A DNA stretch of 64,000 bases from NCBI RefSeq assembly GCF_001999465.1, contig NZ_MQMF01000002.1, forward strand, positions 930,001-994,000. The letters run 5' to 3'. How positions within the stretch are numbered: position 1 is the stretch's first letter; each line of letters opens with the position of its first letter. Source of the stretch: Fictibacillus arsenicus (GTDB taxonomy: Bacteria > Bacillota > Bacilli > Bacillales > Fictibacillaceae). A program made the translations under genes and the position numbers. Shown here one piece after another: positions 8,840-17,998 of this stretch. The notes beneath the pieces are model-generated. The model ran no database searches, was not told where the DNA came from, and saw only the letters and a program-made list of their open reading frames with translations.

Positions 8840-8981
8840 AAAATGATTACCTCCAATATTGCAATTCTATCTTTAGTTTTATCATAAATCTTATAAAGAT
8901 AGACTTCCCAACCCTAACTATTGTGTGAACAAATGGAGGTCAATTGAGTTCATTTCCTATAAACATTTAAGATATAACCAT

Positions 8982-9011
8982 AAAAAAACCGGAGCATAAT
9001 GCGCCGGTTCA
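8982..9011 (-). terminator. Intrinsic terminator after the manganese catalase gene
   Basis: On the minus strand AACCGGCGC and a GC-rich complement ending CCGGTT are followed by TTTTTTT. The stem overlaps the last codons of the gene. Confidence 0.8.
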
Positions 9012-9905
9012 GGTAATTCCTGCATTCTTCTTTAATCGTTCATAAATTTGATAAAAATCTTCCTGCGATATGCCTGGTGCAAACTCCTCAGATATTGATC
9101 TTAATTCAGGCATCGGAGCACCTTCTGGGGCACCGATTATGGTTTCCAGCGGACCTCCAAGCGGGTGCTCACCTGCCCAGATTAAGGCAATGTCCCGATA
9201 ATCTGTATCACTGAACGTATAAAGTTTACGATGAACCCCTTCTGCCTCAAACTTTCTCGTCGTTTCAAATGCTGCGTTTTCGAGATCAGGAACCGGGAGC
9301 ATTTTCTTAATATCTACACCAGTTACCATTTCAATCGCTTTGGCATAGGCAAGAACGTGAACTCCTCCCCGAACGAGCAGATACCCTATCATCTCACGGG
9401 CTACTGGGTTACTAGTCATTTCATATACTCTCATTTTGTGAGTCCGTGCTCCGCATTCTAAGAAAAAGTTATGAAGCAAATCCAGCAGTAAGTTGCCGCT
9501 GCTGAACACATAATCTCCATTCCATGCTTTTCCCATCGAATCAAAAGGAAATGAAGTTTGTGCGGTTGCTATAAAATGCTGGGTGTTTCTTTTGTCGGTA
9601 GCTGCCGCCATTGGTGCGGAATTCACATCACCAGGCTGCGTCGTACCATAAATCATTAGATTGATCGTATGGGAAACGAGTTCCACATGACCAAACTCTT
9701 CGGCTGTAATACTTGAAACAAGATCAAAGAACGGCTTTAGTTTTCCTCTTTTTCTAAAGTTAAAAGATTGATACATATAGTTATTGAGCGTTGACATCTC
9801 ACCGAACCGTCCGCCTAAAAGCTCCTGAACAGCAGCTGCCGCATTCGCATCTGGGTTCGTCGGCGTCGGCAGTTCGATGGCCAGCCGGTTAAAACGCTTG
9901 ATCAT
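9009..9905 (-). CDS. Manganese catalase family protein
   Basis: The 298-residue protein is a ferritin-like dimanganese catalase related to Bacillus subtilis YdbD. Visible metal-ligand regions are QELLGGRFGEMSTLNNY near residues 28-44, AEEFGHVELVSHTINL near 70-85 and FLECGARTHKMRVYEM near 150-165. It should dismutate hydrogen peroxide. GAGGAGGGAGCTTG precedes ATG at 9905 (the TTG just before it is less likely). Such genes are often general-stress regulated, but I find no convincing sigma-B promoter. Confidence 0.9.
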   Translation of the reverse strand: MIKRFNRLAIELPTPTNPDANAAAAVQELLGGRFGEMSTLNNYMYQSFNFRKRGKLKPFFDLVSSITAEEFGHVELVSHTINLMIYGTTQPGDVNSAPMAAATDKRNTQHFIATAQTSFPFDSMGKAWNGDYVFSSGNLLLDLLHNFFLECGARTHKMRVYEMTSNPVAREMIGYLLVRGGVHVLAYAKAIEMVTGVDIKKMLPVPDLENAAFETTRKFEAEGVHRKLYTFSDTDYRDIALIWAGEHPLGGPLETIIGAPEGAPMPELRSISEEFAPGISQEDFYQIYERLKKNAGIT

Positions 9906-10008
9906 CAAGCTCCCTCCTCACGATAGCATATCGTTTAAAGATATGAGATTTGACGATTGTACTATTCCTGTATTTATTGGTGAAGGGGTTTACGTGGGGT
10001 GCGGGATT

Positions 10009-10120
10009 TGTCGAGGATTGTAAACTCGCGGATAAACAGCTGAAATTTTTGGATTGAGGGCTAAAACTCGTGGATAAACTGCCCAAATTTCTGGATTAAT
10101 GCCGTTTTTTTCTGGATTCC
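10009..10120. repeat. Array R2: five to six 21-bp units, core GGATAAA/GGATT
   Basis: GGAT(T/A) recurs at 10030, 10051, 10072, 10093 and 10114, exactly 21 bp apart, alternating GGATAAA and GGATT forms. A degenerate unit precedes them. Two internal stretches match other arrays: AAATTTTTGGATTGAGG (10043-10059) recurs reversed in R3, and AAAACTCGTGGA (10063-10074) recurs reversed in R7. The array lies between the catabolic operon terminator and the manganese catalase gene, in a 470-bp gap. Confidence 0.92.
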
Positions 10121-10148
10121 AACTCTTGAACAGAGCTGAATACCCCTT

Positions 10149-10193
10149 CAGGTATCAATGGGAAACAGTTTCGGCACCCGAAACTGCACCTGA
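10149..10193. other. Two-part stem-loop in a long intergenic gap
   Basis: A perfect inner hairpin, CAGTTTCGG and CCGAAACTG around CAC (10166-10186), is nested in an outer TCAGGT/ACCTGA pairing (10149-10154 with 10188-10193). No T-run follows on either strand, so it is not an ordinary terminator. It lies between array R2 and the operon terminator at 10270. Function unknown. Confidence 0.55.
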
Positions 10194-10269
10194 TTTGATT
10201 GTTTGAAGATGGTTCAATCCTGACCTGCTTATTTTTGGGTTATTGTCACCTCAATTCCCTCTAAAAATT

Positions 10270-10302
10270 GAAAAATCCCTCCTGAGTATGATCAGGAGGG
10301 AC
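10270..10302 (-). terminator. Intrinsic terminator of the lower aromatic pathway operon
   Basis: A perfect 10-bp stem TCCCTCCTGA/TCAGGAGGGA with a six-base loop is followed on the minus strand by TTTTTC. It lies about 75 bp after the tautomerase stop. Confidence 0.85.
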
Positions 10303-10374
10303 ATCCACATTAAATAGGTTTTCATTGAAAGTGGCCGAAATAAAGATTTCAGCGTCTTCTGTCATCAAAATGTC

Positions 10375-10557
10375 TCAACCTTGCTTTGGTTTCCCGCCTA
10401 CTCCCCAGTGTTTGTTCGGAACTTCCTGGATCAGTACGCGTACTTGTTCTTTTTTTACATCTAAACATTCAGCAGCTGCATTCGTTAAGCTATCCATCAG
10501 CTTACTCAGCTGTTCATCTGTTCTGCCTTCAATAACTTGAACCTGAATAATTGGCAT
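10375..10557 (-). CDS. dmpI: 4-oxalocrotonate tautomerase family protein
   Basis: The 60-residue protein begins MPIIQVQVIEGRTDEQ; after Met removal Pro1 is the catalytic base of the tautomerase superfamily, and Arg residues near 11 and 38 fit substrate binding. The ATG at 10557 is chosen over a TTG two codons upstream because it exposes Pro1. It should ketonise 2-hydroxymuconate/4-oxalocrotonate, bridging aminomuconate deamination and decarboxylation. It is the last gene of the operon, 14 bp after the decarboxylase. Confidence 0.9.
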   Translation of the reverse strand: MPIIQVQVIEGRTDEQLSKLMDSLTNAAAECLDVKKEQVRVLIQEVPNKHWGVGGKPKQG

Positions 10558-10570
10558 CTGCAAACTTCTC

Positions 10571-11371
10571 CTATTTTACATATCTTGACGATAGCGTGAC
10601 AGAACCTAATCCGTCAAACTGAGCGATGATTGTATCATCCATATCAAAAGCTATCGCTTCTGATAATGCTCCGCTAAGTACGATGTCTCCTTTTTTCAAT
10701 CCTTCGCCGCGTTTAGCCAGCTTTTGAACAGCCCATGCAACAGCTTCTGCCGGGTGGCCAAGAACAGCTGAACCTGCACCTGTTGCTACTATCTCCCCGT
10801 TTTTGCTCATAACCATTCCGATGCTTGCTAAATCCAGTTCCTCTGGCTTCACCATCTTGCTTCCCAATATTAATTTTGCTGAAGAACAGTTATCTGCTAC
10901 AACGTCTGGAAGGGTAAAACGGAAATCCTTGTAGCGGCTGTCGATCACTTCGATGGCTGCTACAACATATTTTGCCGCTTTCATGACATCGTCAGCTGTA
11001 ACCTCTTCGCCCATCAAGTCTTCTCCCATAATAAAGGCAATCTCTGGTTCTGCCTTTGGATGAATCAGTCTGTGCTGCTGAAGCGGTTCCCACTCCAAAG
11101 CCAGCATGTCACTCAAAAGATAGCCATAAATCGCTTCATGAACGCCCATCATTTCCTGCTTCGCCTTACTCGTCAGACCAAGTTTGATTCCTAGACGTTT
11201 TGTTTTCGTTTTCTCCATTCGTCTTTCAATCAGCTTTTTTTGCAGATCATACGCTTCATCAATAGACAGATCAGGGTACTGATCGGTTATTTTTACTACT
11301 TCTTTAACATCACTTTCTGCACGCAAGAGATAATCGATGACTTCAATATCAGACCTGTTCGTTACTGCCAT
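10571..11371 (-). CDS. dmpH: 2-oxo-3-hexenedioate (4-oxalocrotonate) decarboxylase
   Basis: The 266-residue protein belongs to the hydratase/decarboxylase (FAA hydrolase-like) family. Motifs closer to DmpH/XylI than to DmpE are IYGYL near residue 83, RLIHPKAEPEIAF near 100, VIDSRY near 143, DVVADNCSSAK near 157 and GLGSV near the C-terminus. HPKxExE should supply Mg ligands. It would convert 2-oxo-3-hexenedioate to 2-hydroxypenta-2,4-dienoate. GGAGGTG precedes the ATG. A second paralogue in the same operon is the hydratase; the split of roles rests on these motifs. Confidence 0.8.
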   Translation of the reverse strand: MAVTNRSDIEVIDYLLRAESDVKEVVKITDQYPDLSIDEAYDLQKKLIERRMEKTKTKRLGIKLGLTSKAKQEMMGVHEAIYGYLLSDMLALEWEPLQQHRLIHPKAEPEIAFIMGEDLMGEEVTADDVMKAAKYVVAAIEVIDSRYKDFRFTLPDVVADNCSSAKLILGSKMVKPEELDLASIGMVMSKNGEIVATGAGSAVLGHPAEAVAWAVQKLAKRGEGLKKGDIVLSGALSEAIAFDMDDTIIAQFDGLGSVTLSSRYVK

Positions 11372-11374
11372 GCT

Positions 11375-12403
11375 CTACACCTCCAGTTTCGTTTTCTGTG
11401 CCAATTCAGCAGCTACTTCAATAATAAGATCCTCTTGTCCGCCAACTGCTTTTCGTTTACCTAATTCTATTAAAATATCTCTTGGGTCTAAACCGAACCG
11501 TTTACCAGCGCGTTCAGCATGAAGAAGAAAGCTAGAATAAACACCAGCGTAGCCCATCGCGAGACTGCCTTTACGGATTTCCTGCGATCCCGGAAGCATC
11601 GGTCCGATCACATCTTCAGCTAAATCCATCATCTGATAAAGATCTATTCCTGTTTCCATCCCCATCCGGTCCAGCACGGCAAGTAACACTTCTGTTTGTG
11701 TATTTCCTGCACCTGCTCCAAGACAGCGGACACTTCCATCGATGCGAGTCGCACCTTCTTCGATCGCCACTAACGTATTTGCGACAGCGACAGATAAATT
11801 GTTATGTGCGTGGAATCCAACTTCGATATCAAGTGAGTTTCTTAACACAGAGATCCGCTCCTTCACTTCGTGAGGCAAAAGAGCTCCGGCTGAGTCTGTT
11901 ACATACACGCCTTGTGCGCCATAAGACTCCATAAGTTTAGCTTGTTCCACCAGTTTTTCTACAGGAGCTGAGTGAGCCATCATCAAAAAGCCCATAACTT
12001 CCATTCCAAGTTCACGTGCCATGTGGATGTGCTGAGCGGAAACATCAGCTTCCGTAACATGAGTAGCAACCCTGACGAGACTTGCACCTAACTTATGTGC
12101 TTGTTTTAACTCTGAAACTGTCCCGATACCAGGCAGTAAAAGAACAGCAACTTTCGCCTGTTTGCACGCGCCAACTGCGGTTTCGATCAGCTTCATCTCA
12201 TCGGTAAGCGACCTTCCGTACTGAAGCGTTGAACCTCCTAACCCGTCACCATGGCTCACTTCGATATAATGCATACCCGCTTCATCAAGTGCTTTAGCTG
12301 CATCAAATACTTGTTTTTCCGTAAACTGATGAGCCATCACATGACTGCCGTCCCGTAGACATACTTCTGTAAATTTCAGCGGCAAAGAACTATTTCGTTT
12401 CAT
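11375..12403 (-). CDS. dmpG: 4-hydroxy-2-oxovalerate aldolase
   Basis: The 342-residue protein is a DmpG/MhpE-type class II aldolase in the HMG-CoA lyase-like TIM barrel family. It shows [16 protein letters not shown] at residues ~12-27 (metal-binding Asp), [10 protein letters not shown] near 54, GFHAHNNL near 197 (two metal His) and [10 protein letters not shown] near 228. It cleaves 4-hydroxy-2-oxovalerate to pyruvate and acetaldehyde. Its start lies inside the 3' end of the acetaldehyde dehydrogenase gene, consistent with the channelling complex those two enzymes form. Confidence 0.93.
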   Translation of the reverse strand: MKRNSSLPLKFTEVCLRDGSHVMAHQFTEKQVFDAAKALDEAGMHYIEVSHGDGLGGSTLQYGRSLTDEMKLIETAVGACKQAKVAVLLLPGIGTVSELKQAHKLGASLVRVATHVTEADVSAQHIHMARELGMEVMGFLMMAHSAPVEKLVEQAKLMESYGAQGVYVTDSAGALLPHEVKERISVLRNSLDIEVGFHAHNNLSVAVANTLVAIEEGATRIDGSVRCLGAGAGNTQTEVLLAVLDRMGMETGIDLYQMMDLAEDVIGPMLPGSQEIRKGSLAMGYAGVYSSFLLHAERAGKRFGLDPRDILIELGKRKAVGGQEDLIIEVAAELAQKTKLEV

Positions 12404-13301
12404 GCGTTGTCACCGCCTTGTTCAAATATCTTTCTTGTCCAAACAAATGCTTGGCTACCATTTCTCCAGCTTGTTTTGCAGCAGCTGTCATGATATCCAG
12501 ATTGCCTGCGTATTTCGGAAAATAATCTCCAGCCCCTTCTACCTCGACAAAAACCGTGACGCGACTGCCGTCAAATAGGGGGTCTTGTTTCAAGCGGTAA
12601 CCAGGTACATAATCCCTAACCTTTTTCTCCATTTCAGCAATCGACTGTCTGATCTTCTCTTCATCCAGGTTCTTCACTTCACAATAGATGGTCGCTCTCA
12701 TCAAAATGGGAGGGTCTGCAGGATTTAAGATAATGATCGCTTTTCCTTGATCTGCTCCCCCGACTTCTTCAATTCCCCGCCGTGTTGTGATCGTGAATTC
12801 ATCAATGTTTGCACGTGTTCCAGGACCTGCACTTAATGATGAGATCGTCGCCACAATCTCACCGTATGTAACATTAGCGACTTCATTTATCGCATGCACC
12901 ACTGGAATCGTAGCTTGTCCCCCGCACGTGATCATATTGATATTACATGAATCCAGATGATCTCCTAAGTTTACAGGCGGACAGACGAATGGTCCTATTG
13001 CTGCAGGTGTAAGGTCGATCACTGTCTTCCCAATATCTTTTAAGATCTCAGCATGTCTCAAATGCGCTTTAGCAGAAGTGGCATCGAACACGATGTCAGC
13101 AAGGTCCGGTCTTTCTATAAAATCTTCTATACCATTCGTGAACACCCGGTAACCTGCAGAGTTCGCACGCCGCAGACCATCAGAATCCGGATCGATCCCA
13201 ATCATTGCTGTAAGTTCAAGACAATCACTTTTTTGAAGCTTATACATCAGATCAGTGCCAATGTTGCCTGAACCGATTATAGCTGCTTTAATCTTTTTCA
13301 C
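12390..13301 (-). CDS. dmpF: Acetaldehyde dehydrogenase (acylating)
   Basis: The 303-residue protein has an N-terminal Rossmann motif ([17 protein letters not shown]), a catalytic Cys in [13 protein letters not shown] near residue 126, and [16 protein letters not shown] near 155. It oxidises acetaldehyde to acetyl-CoA with NAD and CoA. The GTG at 13301 has AAAGGA nine bases upstream; a GTG at 13322 is also in frame but poorly placed. It overlaps the aldolase start by 14 bp. Confidence 0.92.
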   Translation of the reverse strand: MKKIKAAIIGSGNIGTDLMYKLQKSDCLELTAMIGIDPDSDGLRRANSAGYRVFTNGIEDFIERPDLADIVFDATSAKAHLRHAEILKDIGKTVIDLTPAAIGPFVCPPVNLGDHLDSCNINMITCGGQATIPVVHAINEVANVTYGEIVATISSLSAGPGTRANIDEFTITTRRGIEEVGGADQGKAIIILNPADPPILMRATIYCEVKNLDEEKIRQSIAEMEKKVRDYVPGYRLKQDPLFDGSRVTVFVEVEGAGDYFPKYAGNLDIMTAAAKQAGEMVAKHLFGQERYLNKAVTTHETK

Positions 13302-13327
13302 TGATATTAGTCCTTTCTGCACAAAGT

Positions 13328-14113
13328 TTAGTCATGAAAAGAGATAGATACAGTACCCAGCTTTCCGAAAGCTGCGGTTATTTCATCACCTGCATCTGCA
13401 TCGATCGCAGCAGACAAGGCACCTGGGAGAATGAGCTCTCCTGCTTTTAACGAGATATTGTAGTCTGCTAGTTTGTTAGCGAGCCATGCGATCGCATGAG
13501 CCGGATGTCCAAGAGCAGCAGCGCCTGCACCTGTCGCGGTCAATTCGCCATTTTTTAAGAGTGTCATGCTTAATGTACGAAGATCAATTTGCTCAATCTC
13601 ATAAAATGGTTCACCGATAACGGCTCTTGCTGATGAACCATTATCAGCAACCGTATCCACAAGCTGAATCTTCCAATCTTCTATTCTGCTGTCTATTATT
13701 TCTAAGGCAGGAACTACCGCTTCAGTTGCCATCAGAACATCAACATACGTAACATTCGGACCGCACAAATCTTCTTTTAAGATAAATCCGATCTCTGCTT
13801 CCACTTTTGGTTTGATAAAATCATGTCTGGAAAGCACACTGCCACTCGTAACTTTCATATGATCAAGAAGGTGACCATAATCCGGTTCATTGACACCTAG
13901 CATGTTCTGCATAGCCTTGCTCGTCAGTCCGACCTTTTTCCCGATTACGACCCGTCCTTCATCCAGTTTCTTTTGAACCCATTCGAGCTGGATGCCATAA
14001 GAGTCCTTTACAGACAGCTCGGGATAACGTTCAGATAAAGGCGTAACAGGAACGAGTTTCTCTTCTGCCTCTATCAGTTCTGCTGTTAATTTAGAAATAA
14101 TCTGCTGTTGCAT
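13328..14113 (-). CDS. dmpE: 2-hydroxypenta-2,4-dienoate (2-oxopent-4-enoate) hydratase
   Basis: The 261-residue protein belongs to the same family as the decarboxylase at 10571 but has DmpE-like features: DYGHLLDHM near residue 80, [11 protein letters not shown] near 140 and [10 protein letters not shown] near 151. It adds water to 2-hydroxypenta-2,4-dienoate, giving 4-hydroxy-2-oxovalerate for the aldolase. GGGAGGATTTACTAAT precedes the ATG. It starts the downstream half of the pathway, separated from the dehydrogenase by a 380-bp gap that holds hairpin element copy B. Confidence 0.82.
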   Translation of the reverse strand: MQQQIISKLTAELIEAEEKLVPVTPLSERYPELSVKDSYGIQLEWVQKKLDEGRVVIGKKVGLTSKAMQNMLGVNEPDYGHLLDHMKVTSGSVLSRHDFIKPKVEAEIGFILKEDLCGPNVTYVDVLMATEAVVPALEIIDSRIEDWKIQLVDTVADNGSSARAVIGEPFYEIEQIDLRTLSMTLLKNGELTATGAGAAALGHPAHAIAWLANKLADYNISLKAGELILPGALSAAIDADAGDEITAAFGKLGTVSISFHD

Positions 14114-14248
14114 ATTAGTAAATCCTCCCTTCTCTATTCAAAGAGCAAAACGCGACTGGAATCCAATCACGTTTAACAAGACTATATAAAATCTTAATTA
14201 ACAGATGATACGAATCGTTCTTCAAATGGTTTTGAAAAATTTCTATGC

Positions 14249-14470
14249 AAGTTGATTGGAGCGCAAGGTGCGTGCCTACCACTTGAGTAGCTTCTCGCTA
14301 GGCATGCGACGAGGAAGCTTACATCGGGAGCATTTACTTGTTGACGCAGGAGCAAGGATACTTCCATGAAGCGGGACAGGTGAGACCATTCAATGTCGCA
14401 AAGCGACTAGTGGGCTCACCGCACGCCCCGCGGAAAGCGAGCAACCTGGAGCGGAAATCAACCACTTGCA
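14249..14470 (+). repeat. Dispersed hairpin element, copy B (enlarged and diverged)
   Basis: The ends match the other copies (GTTGATTGGAGCGCAAGGTGCG at 14249 on, and GCACGCCCCGCGGAAAGC to AATCAACCAC near 14468), but about 85 bp of extra sequence sits in the left half. The central hairpin is retained with changed pairs: GGTGAGACCA pairs with TGGGCTCACC and the tip is GTCGC-AAA-GCGAC. Paired changes argue that the fold is conserved. It fills the gap between the ALDH and the hydratase genes; nothing else was recognised there. Confidence 0.8.
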
Positions 14471-14494
14471 CTCTCTGCAGCAACGAATCTTACC

Positions 14495-15964
14495 CTATAA
14501 TTTCATCGTTATCGTCTTCGCCTCTGAATAAAACTCGAAGCTGTGTCTTCCGCCTTCTCGACCGATTCCGCTTGCTTTTGATCCGCCAAATGGTGTGCGG
14601 AGGTCTCGTATGTACCAGCAGTTGACCCAGAGCAATCCAGAATCTACTGCGGCTGAAACCCGCTGTGCTCTGCGGATATCGTTAGTCCAAACAACTCCTG
14701 CTAGTCCGTACTGTGAATCATTTGCGATTTGGATCGCATCTTCCTCTGTTTTAAATGGAATGACGACAAGAACCGGTCCGAAGATTTCCTCCTGTGCCAC
14801 ACGCCATTTATTATTCACGTCGTAAAGAACAGTAGGTTCATAGAAGTTTCCTGCTTCGAGTCCTTTAACTCGCTTACCTCCGCATGCGAGTTTTGCACCT
14901 TCTTTTAATCCAATATCCACATAGGTTTCAACCGTTTCAAGGTGACTCTTCGATACGAGCGCTCCCATATCGGTATCTTCCTGGGTTGGATCTCCTACCT
15001 TAATTTTCTTAACTGCTGCAACAAACTTGTTCAAAAACTCGTCATAGATGCTTTCTTGCAGAAGCAATCTGGATCCTGCCAAGCATATTTCCCCTTGATT
15101 CCGATAGATCGCATCAATGGATCCTTTAACCGCTTCATCTAAGTCAGCATCTTCAAAAACGATATTTGCAGACTTGCCGCCTAACTCCAGTGATACAGGT
15201 ATCAAATTTTCAGCAGCGTTTTTCATGATCGTTTTTCCTGTGTTCGACTCTCCAACAAATGAGATGCGGCGGACGTTTGGATCAGTTGTCATCGCTGCTC
15301 CCATTGTGCTTCCCGGACCAGTAATGATGTTCAGAACACCTGGCGGGAGCCCAGCTTCATTCGCAATATCTCCAAACATAACGGCAGAAAGAGGCGTGTA
15401 TGAAGCTGGTTTTACTACAACCGTATTTCCAGCAGCAAGTGCCGCTGAAGCTTTCCATGTCATCTGCATGAAAGGAAGATTCCACGGGATGATCAGACTC
15501 GTAACCCCTGCTGGACTATACTTGGCATAGGACATGATGTTGTGTTTGTCATAATGCTCACTTACCATGTATTTTGACATTTCGGCAAAAAATCGAAAAT
15601 TAGATGCGGCACGCGGAATATCAAATCCCCGGCTTTCTTTAATCGGTTTACCGACATCAAGCGTCTCAACCATCGCAAGCTCGTCCACATTCTTCATGAT
15701 GAGATCAGCCATCTTGCATAGAATATCTGACCGCTCTTCGACAGGCATCCTGCTCCAGACTCCGCTGTCATAAGCTGTTTTAGCAGATTGAATAGCACGC
15801 TTCGCATCTTGCTCACTGCCATTTGCTACAAGGGCGAGTTTTTCATTCGTTGCAGGGTTAATCGATTCAAAAGTTTCACCAGAAAGTGCATCGACGTATT
15901 CTCCATCAATGAACAGTCTCGCATTTTTTACTTTTACTGTCTGTGCAAGGGTTTCTGATTTCAC
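14495..15964 (-). CDS. Aldehyde dehydrogenase, probable 2-aminomuconate 6-semialdehyde dehydrogenase
   Basis: The 489-residue NAD-dependent ALDH has SLELGGKSANIVFEDAD near residue 256 (general base Glu) and NQGEICLAGSR near residue 290 (catalytic Cys). The family includes 2-hydroxymuconic semialdehyde dehydrogenase (DmpC/XylG) and aminomuconate semialdehyde dehydrogenase (AmnC/NbaE). Its position beside ACMS decarboxylase and a RidA-type deaminase favours the amino form. The start is GTG at 15964 with GGGGGACTAGAAA upstream, which overlaps the preceding gene's stop region. Confidence 0.85.
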   Translation of the reverse strand: MKSETLAQTVKVKNARLFIDGEYVDALSGETFESINPATNEKLALVANGSEQDAKRAIQSAKTAYDSGVWSRMPVEERSDILCKMADLIMKNVDELAMVETLDVGKPIKESRGFDIPRAASNFRFFAEMSKYMVSEHYDKHNIMSYAKYSPAGVTSLIIPWNLPFMQMTWKASAALAAGNTVVVKPASYTPLSAVMFGDIANEAGLPPGVLNIITGPGSTMGAAMTTDPNVRRISFVGESNTGKTIMKNAAENLIPVSLELGGKSANIVFEDADLDEAVKGSIDAIYRNQGEICLAGSRLLLQESIYDEFLNKFVAAVKKIKVGDPTQEDTDMGALVSKSHLETVETYVDIGLKEGAKLACGGKRVKGLEAGNFYEPTVLYDVNNKWRVAQEEIFGPVLVVIPFKTEEDAIQIANDSQYGLAGVVWTNDIRRAQRVSAAVDSGLLWVNCWYIRDLRTPFGGSKASGIGREGGRHSFEFYSEAKTITMKL

Positions 15965-15967
15965 TTT

Positions 15968-16408
15968 CTAGTCCCCCTTCTCTTCATCGATCTCAACAAT
16001 CATCTCAATTTCTATTGCAGTTCCGCCCGGAAGCTGTGCCATTCCTACTGCGGATCTGGCGTGTCTTCCTTTTTCACCGAAAATATTTACTAAAAGATCA
16101 GAAGCACCATTAATTACTTTCGGCTGGTCTGTAAAATCCTCTGTACAGTTCACAAATCCAAGAAGCTTCACTATGCGTTTTACTTTATTTAAACTTCCAA
16201 GCTCATGCTGGACAACAGCCAGCAGGTTCAACATGGACTGCCTAGAGGCGGCATATCCATCTTCGGGCGTCAGGTTTTCCCCAAGCTTTCCGTGATATTG
16301 ATCAACACCCTGTCCTGCTGTAAAAAGGAGATTTCCGACTCGTACACAGCTCACATAATTACCGACAGACGGGCGCACTTCTGGGAGAACAAGCCCTAAA
16401 CTTTCAAG
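15968..16408 (-). CDS. RidA/YjgF family protein, probable 2-aminomuconate deaminase
   Basis: The protein is about 146 residues from the TTG at 16408, which has CGGAGG six bases upstream. A GTG at 16447 is in frame but overlaps the ACMSD gene by 44 bp. RidA-fold markers include VGNLLFTAGQG and a late RHARSAVGMAQLPGGTAIEIE (given in part: ARSAVGMAQLP, AIEIEMI). Known 2-aminomuconate deaminases (AmnD/NbaF) belong to this family; generic RidA enzymes hydrolyse 2-aminoacrylate. The operon context supports release of ammonia from 2-aminomuconate here. Confidence 0.82.
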   Translation of the reverse strand, partial: LESLGLVLPEVRPSVGNYVSCVRVGNLLFTAGQGVDQYHGKLGENLTPEDGYAASRQSMLNLLAVVQHELGSLNKVKRIVKLLGFVNCTEDFTDQPKVINGASDLLVNIFGEKGRHARSAVGMAQLPGGTAIEIEMIVEIDEEKGD

Positions 16409-17450
16409 CTTTTCCTCCGGTGTTTGAATGACTTGCAACGGCTGCACCCCGCTTTCGTTTTTCGAGATTTAAGAAGGCTGCTGCATTACCGCCTAGCATC
16501 GCCTTGCGTTGTTCATTTGTAAGATCCACTGTTTCATCCAGTACTTTTCCTGGATTCACTTCACGCAATAGAAAAGGATAATCAGAACCCATAAAAATCT
16601 TGTCAGAACCAAAACGCTCCATCATATAACGGATGTTCATTGGATCGTAATTCAGCGAATCAAAATAAAATTGCTTCGCATAATGACTCGGAGGATGTGT
16701 AGTCAAACGAAGGTGCGGCCACACATGCCAGCCCTGATCGAGGCGAGGAATCAAATACGGAAAAGACCCTCCGCCATGAGCAAAACAGATCTTCAGCTTT
16801 GGGAACTTCTCCATCATGCCGCTCCAGATTAAAGACGCTGCAGCTAGCGCTGTTTCACTCGGCATACCGATCGTGTACATAAAATTATGGTTCGGCATGC
16901 GCTCTTTCCCTAGTGTTTCCCATGGATGAATGAACAGAGGTACTTCCCACTCTTCTGCTTTTTTAAAAAACTCAATAAATGAAGGATGATCCAGGTTCTG
17001 TCCGTTCACGTTCGTACCGATCTCAATACCATGAAGACCGAGTTCGTTCATGCAGCGGTCCATCTCACCGATAGCAGTCTCAGCGTCCTGCATCGGAACA
17101 GTCCCAAGTCCTGCAAAGCGATCAGGGTATTCATTCACTGTTTCTGCGATAAAATCGTTCTGGATTCGTGCCATCGCTTCCGCTTGTTCCGGCGGTGCCC
17201 AGTAAGAGAACGTTACAGGGATCGGGGATAGAACCTGAATGTCTACCCCTTCACGATCCATGTCATCGATCCTTTTTTTCGGATCCCATACTTGATCGGT
17301 TACGTCTCTAAAGTTTTTGCCTCCGACCATAATGGCAGCTCCGCATGCACACGTTCTGTTCAGAACCGGCCATCTCTCCCCACCATACTTTTCAGCAAAG
17401 TCAGGAAACGACTCTGGAATGATATGTGTGTGAAAGTCAATTCTTAGCAC
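16404..17450 (-). CDS. nbaD: 2-amino-3-carboxymuconate-6-semialdehyde decarboxylase (ACMSD)
   Basis: The 348-residue amidohydrolase-superfamily enzyme has an N-terminal DFHTHIIPE (metal His pair), FIHPWETLG near residue 175, CFAHGGGSFPYL near 223 and FMGSDYPF near 290 (metal Asp). It decarboxylates ACMS, the ring-cleavage product of 3-hydroxyanthranilate. GTG at 17450 has GGAGG six bases upstream; the ATG two codons earlier sits on the ribosome site itself. It overlaps the dioxygenase stop by seven bases, so the two are coupled. Confidence 0.92.
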   Translation of the reverse strand: MLRIDFHTHIIPESFPDFAEKYGGERWPVLNRTCACGAAIMVGGKNFRDVTDQVWDPKKRIDDMDREGVDIQVLSPIPVTFSYWAPPEQAEAMARIQNDFIAETVNEYPDRFAGLGTVPMQDAETAIGEMDRCMNELGLHGIEIGTNVNGQNLDHPSFIEFFKKAEEWEVPLFIHPWETLGKERMPNHNFMYTIGMPSETALAAASLIWSGMMEKFPKLKICFAHGGGSFPYLIPRLDQGWHVWPHLRLTTHPPSHYAKQFYFDSLNYDPMNIRYMMERFGSDKIFMGSDYPFLLREVNPGKVLDETVDLTNEQRKAMLGGNAAAFLNLEKRKRGAAVASHSNTGGKA

Positions 17451-17983
17451 TTCCATTCCTCCACATTCTCAGGCATCTGATAGCCGCAGTCCTTGCACAA
17501 ACGGACACGTTCGTTGGAGTTGAAGCTATGGATGGCTTCTTTAACTTGTTTTTCAATATCACTTAACTGAACCGTCACACGGTGCATCTCAGAGTCACAG
17601 CGGTCACAGAACCAGACAAAATCTTCTAGTTCACCTTGTGCACGCTTACGCTCAATAACCAGTCCATATGAATCAGACACACGGTGAGGTGAATGCGGAA
17701 CCATTGCCGGCAGCATGAATACATCACCTTCTTTTACCTCTACGACTTCACGCTTTCCTTCCTTGTTGATGATTTCTACATAGCAGCTGCCTTTGATCTG
17801 ATAGAAAAACTCATCTGACGGATCAACATGGAAATCACGTCTTTTGTTCGGTCCGCCTAAAATCATCGCGATGAACTCGGAATCCTGCCAAATGACTTTG
17901 TTGTTTACCGGCGGCTTAAGAAGATCCTTGTTTTCTTCGATCCATTTTAATAGGTTAAAAGATTTTAAAGTTGTTGTACTCAT
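17444..17983 (-). CDS. nbaC: 3-hydroxyanthranilate 3,4-dioxygenase
   Basis: The 179-residue cupin has the Fe(II) ligands His and Glu in RRDFHVDPSDEFFYQIKG (near residues 50-60) and His in MVPHSPHR (near 95), and a C-terminal rubredoxin-like CDRC...CKDCG cluster (residues ~130 and ~168), as known for bacterial and some other single-domain enzymes. It opens the ring of 3-hydroxyanthranilate to ACMS. AAAAGGAGGC precedes the ATG. It lies 15 bp after the monooxygenase gene. Confidence 0.94.
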   Translation of the reverse strand: MSTTTLKSFNLLKWIEENKDLLKPPVNNKVIWQDSEFIAMILGGPNKRRDFHVDPSDEFFYQIKGSCYVEIINKEGKREVVEVKEGDVFMLPAMVPHSPHRVSDSYGLVIERKRAQGELEDFVWFCDRCDSEMHRVTVQLSDIEKQVKEAIHSFNSNERVRLCKDCGYQMPENVEEWKC

Positions 17984-17998
17984 CCTTATTGCCTCCTT

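Noticed and set aside
9889-10086. 65-codon minus-strand ORF over array R2
   Set aside because: It has no ribosome site, overlaps the manganese catalase start and consists mostly of array units.
14338-14625. 95-codon plus-strand ORF inside hairpin element copy B
   Set aside because: It is built from the repeat element and runs antisense into the dehydrogenase gene.
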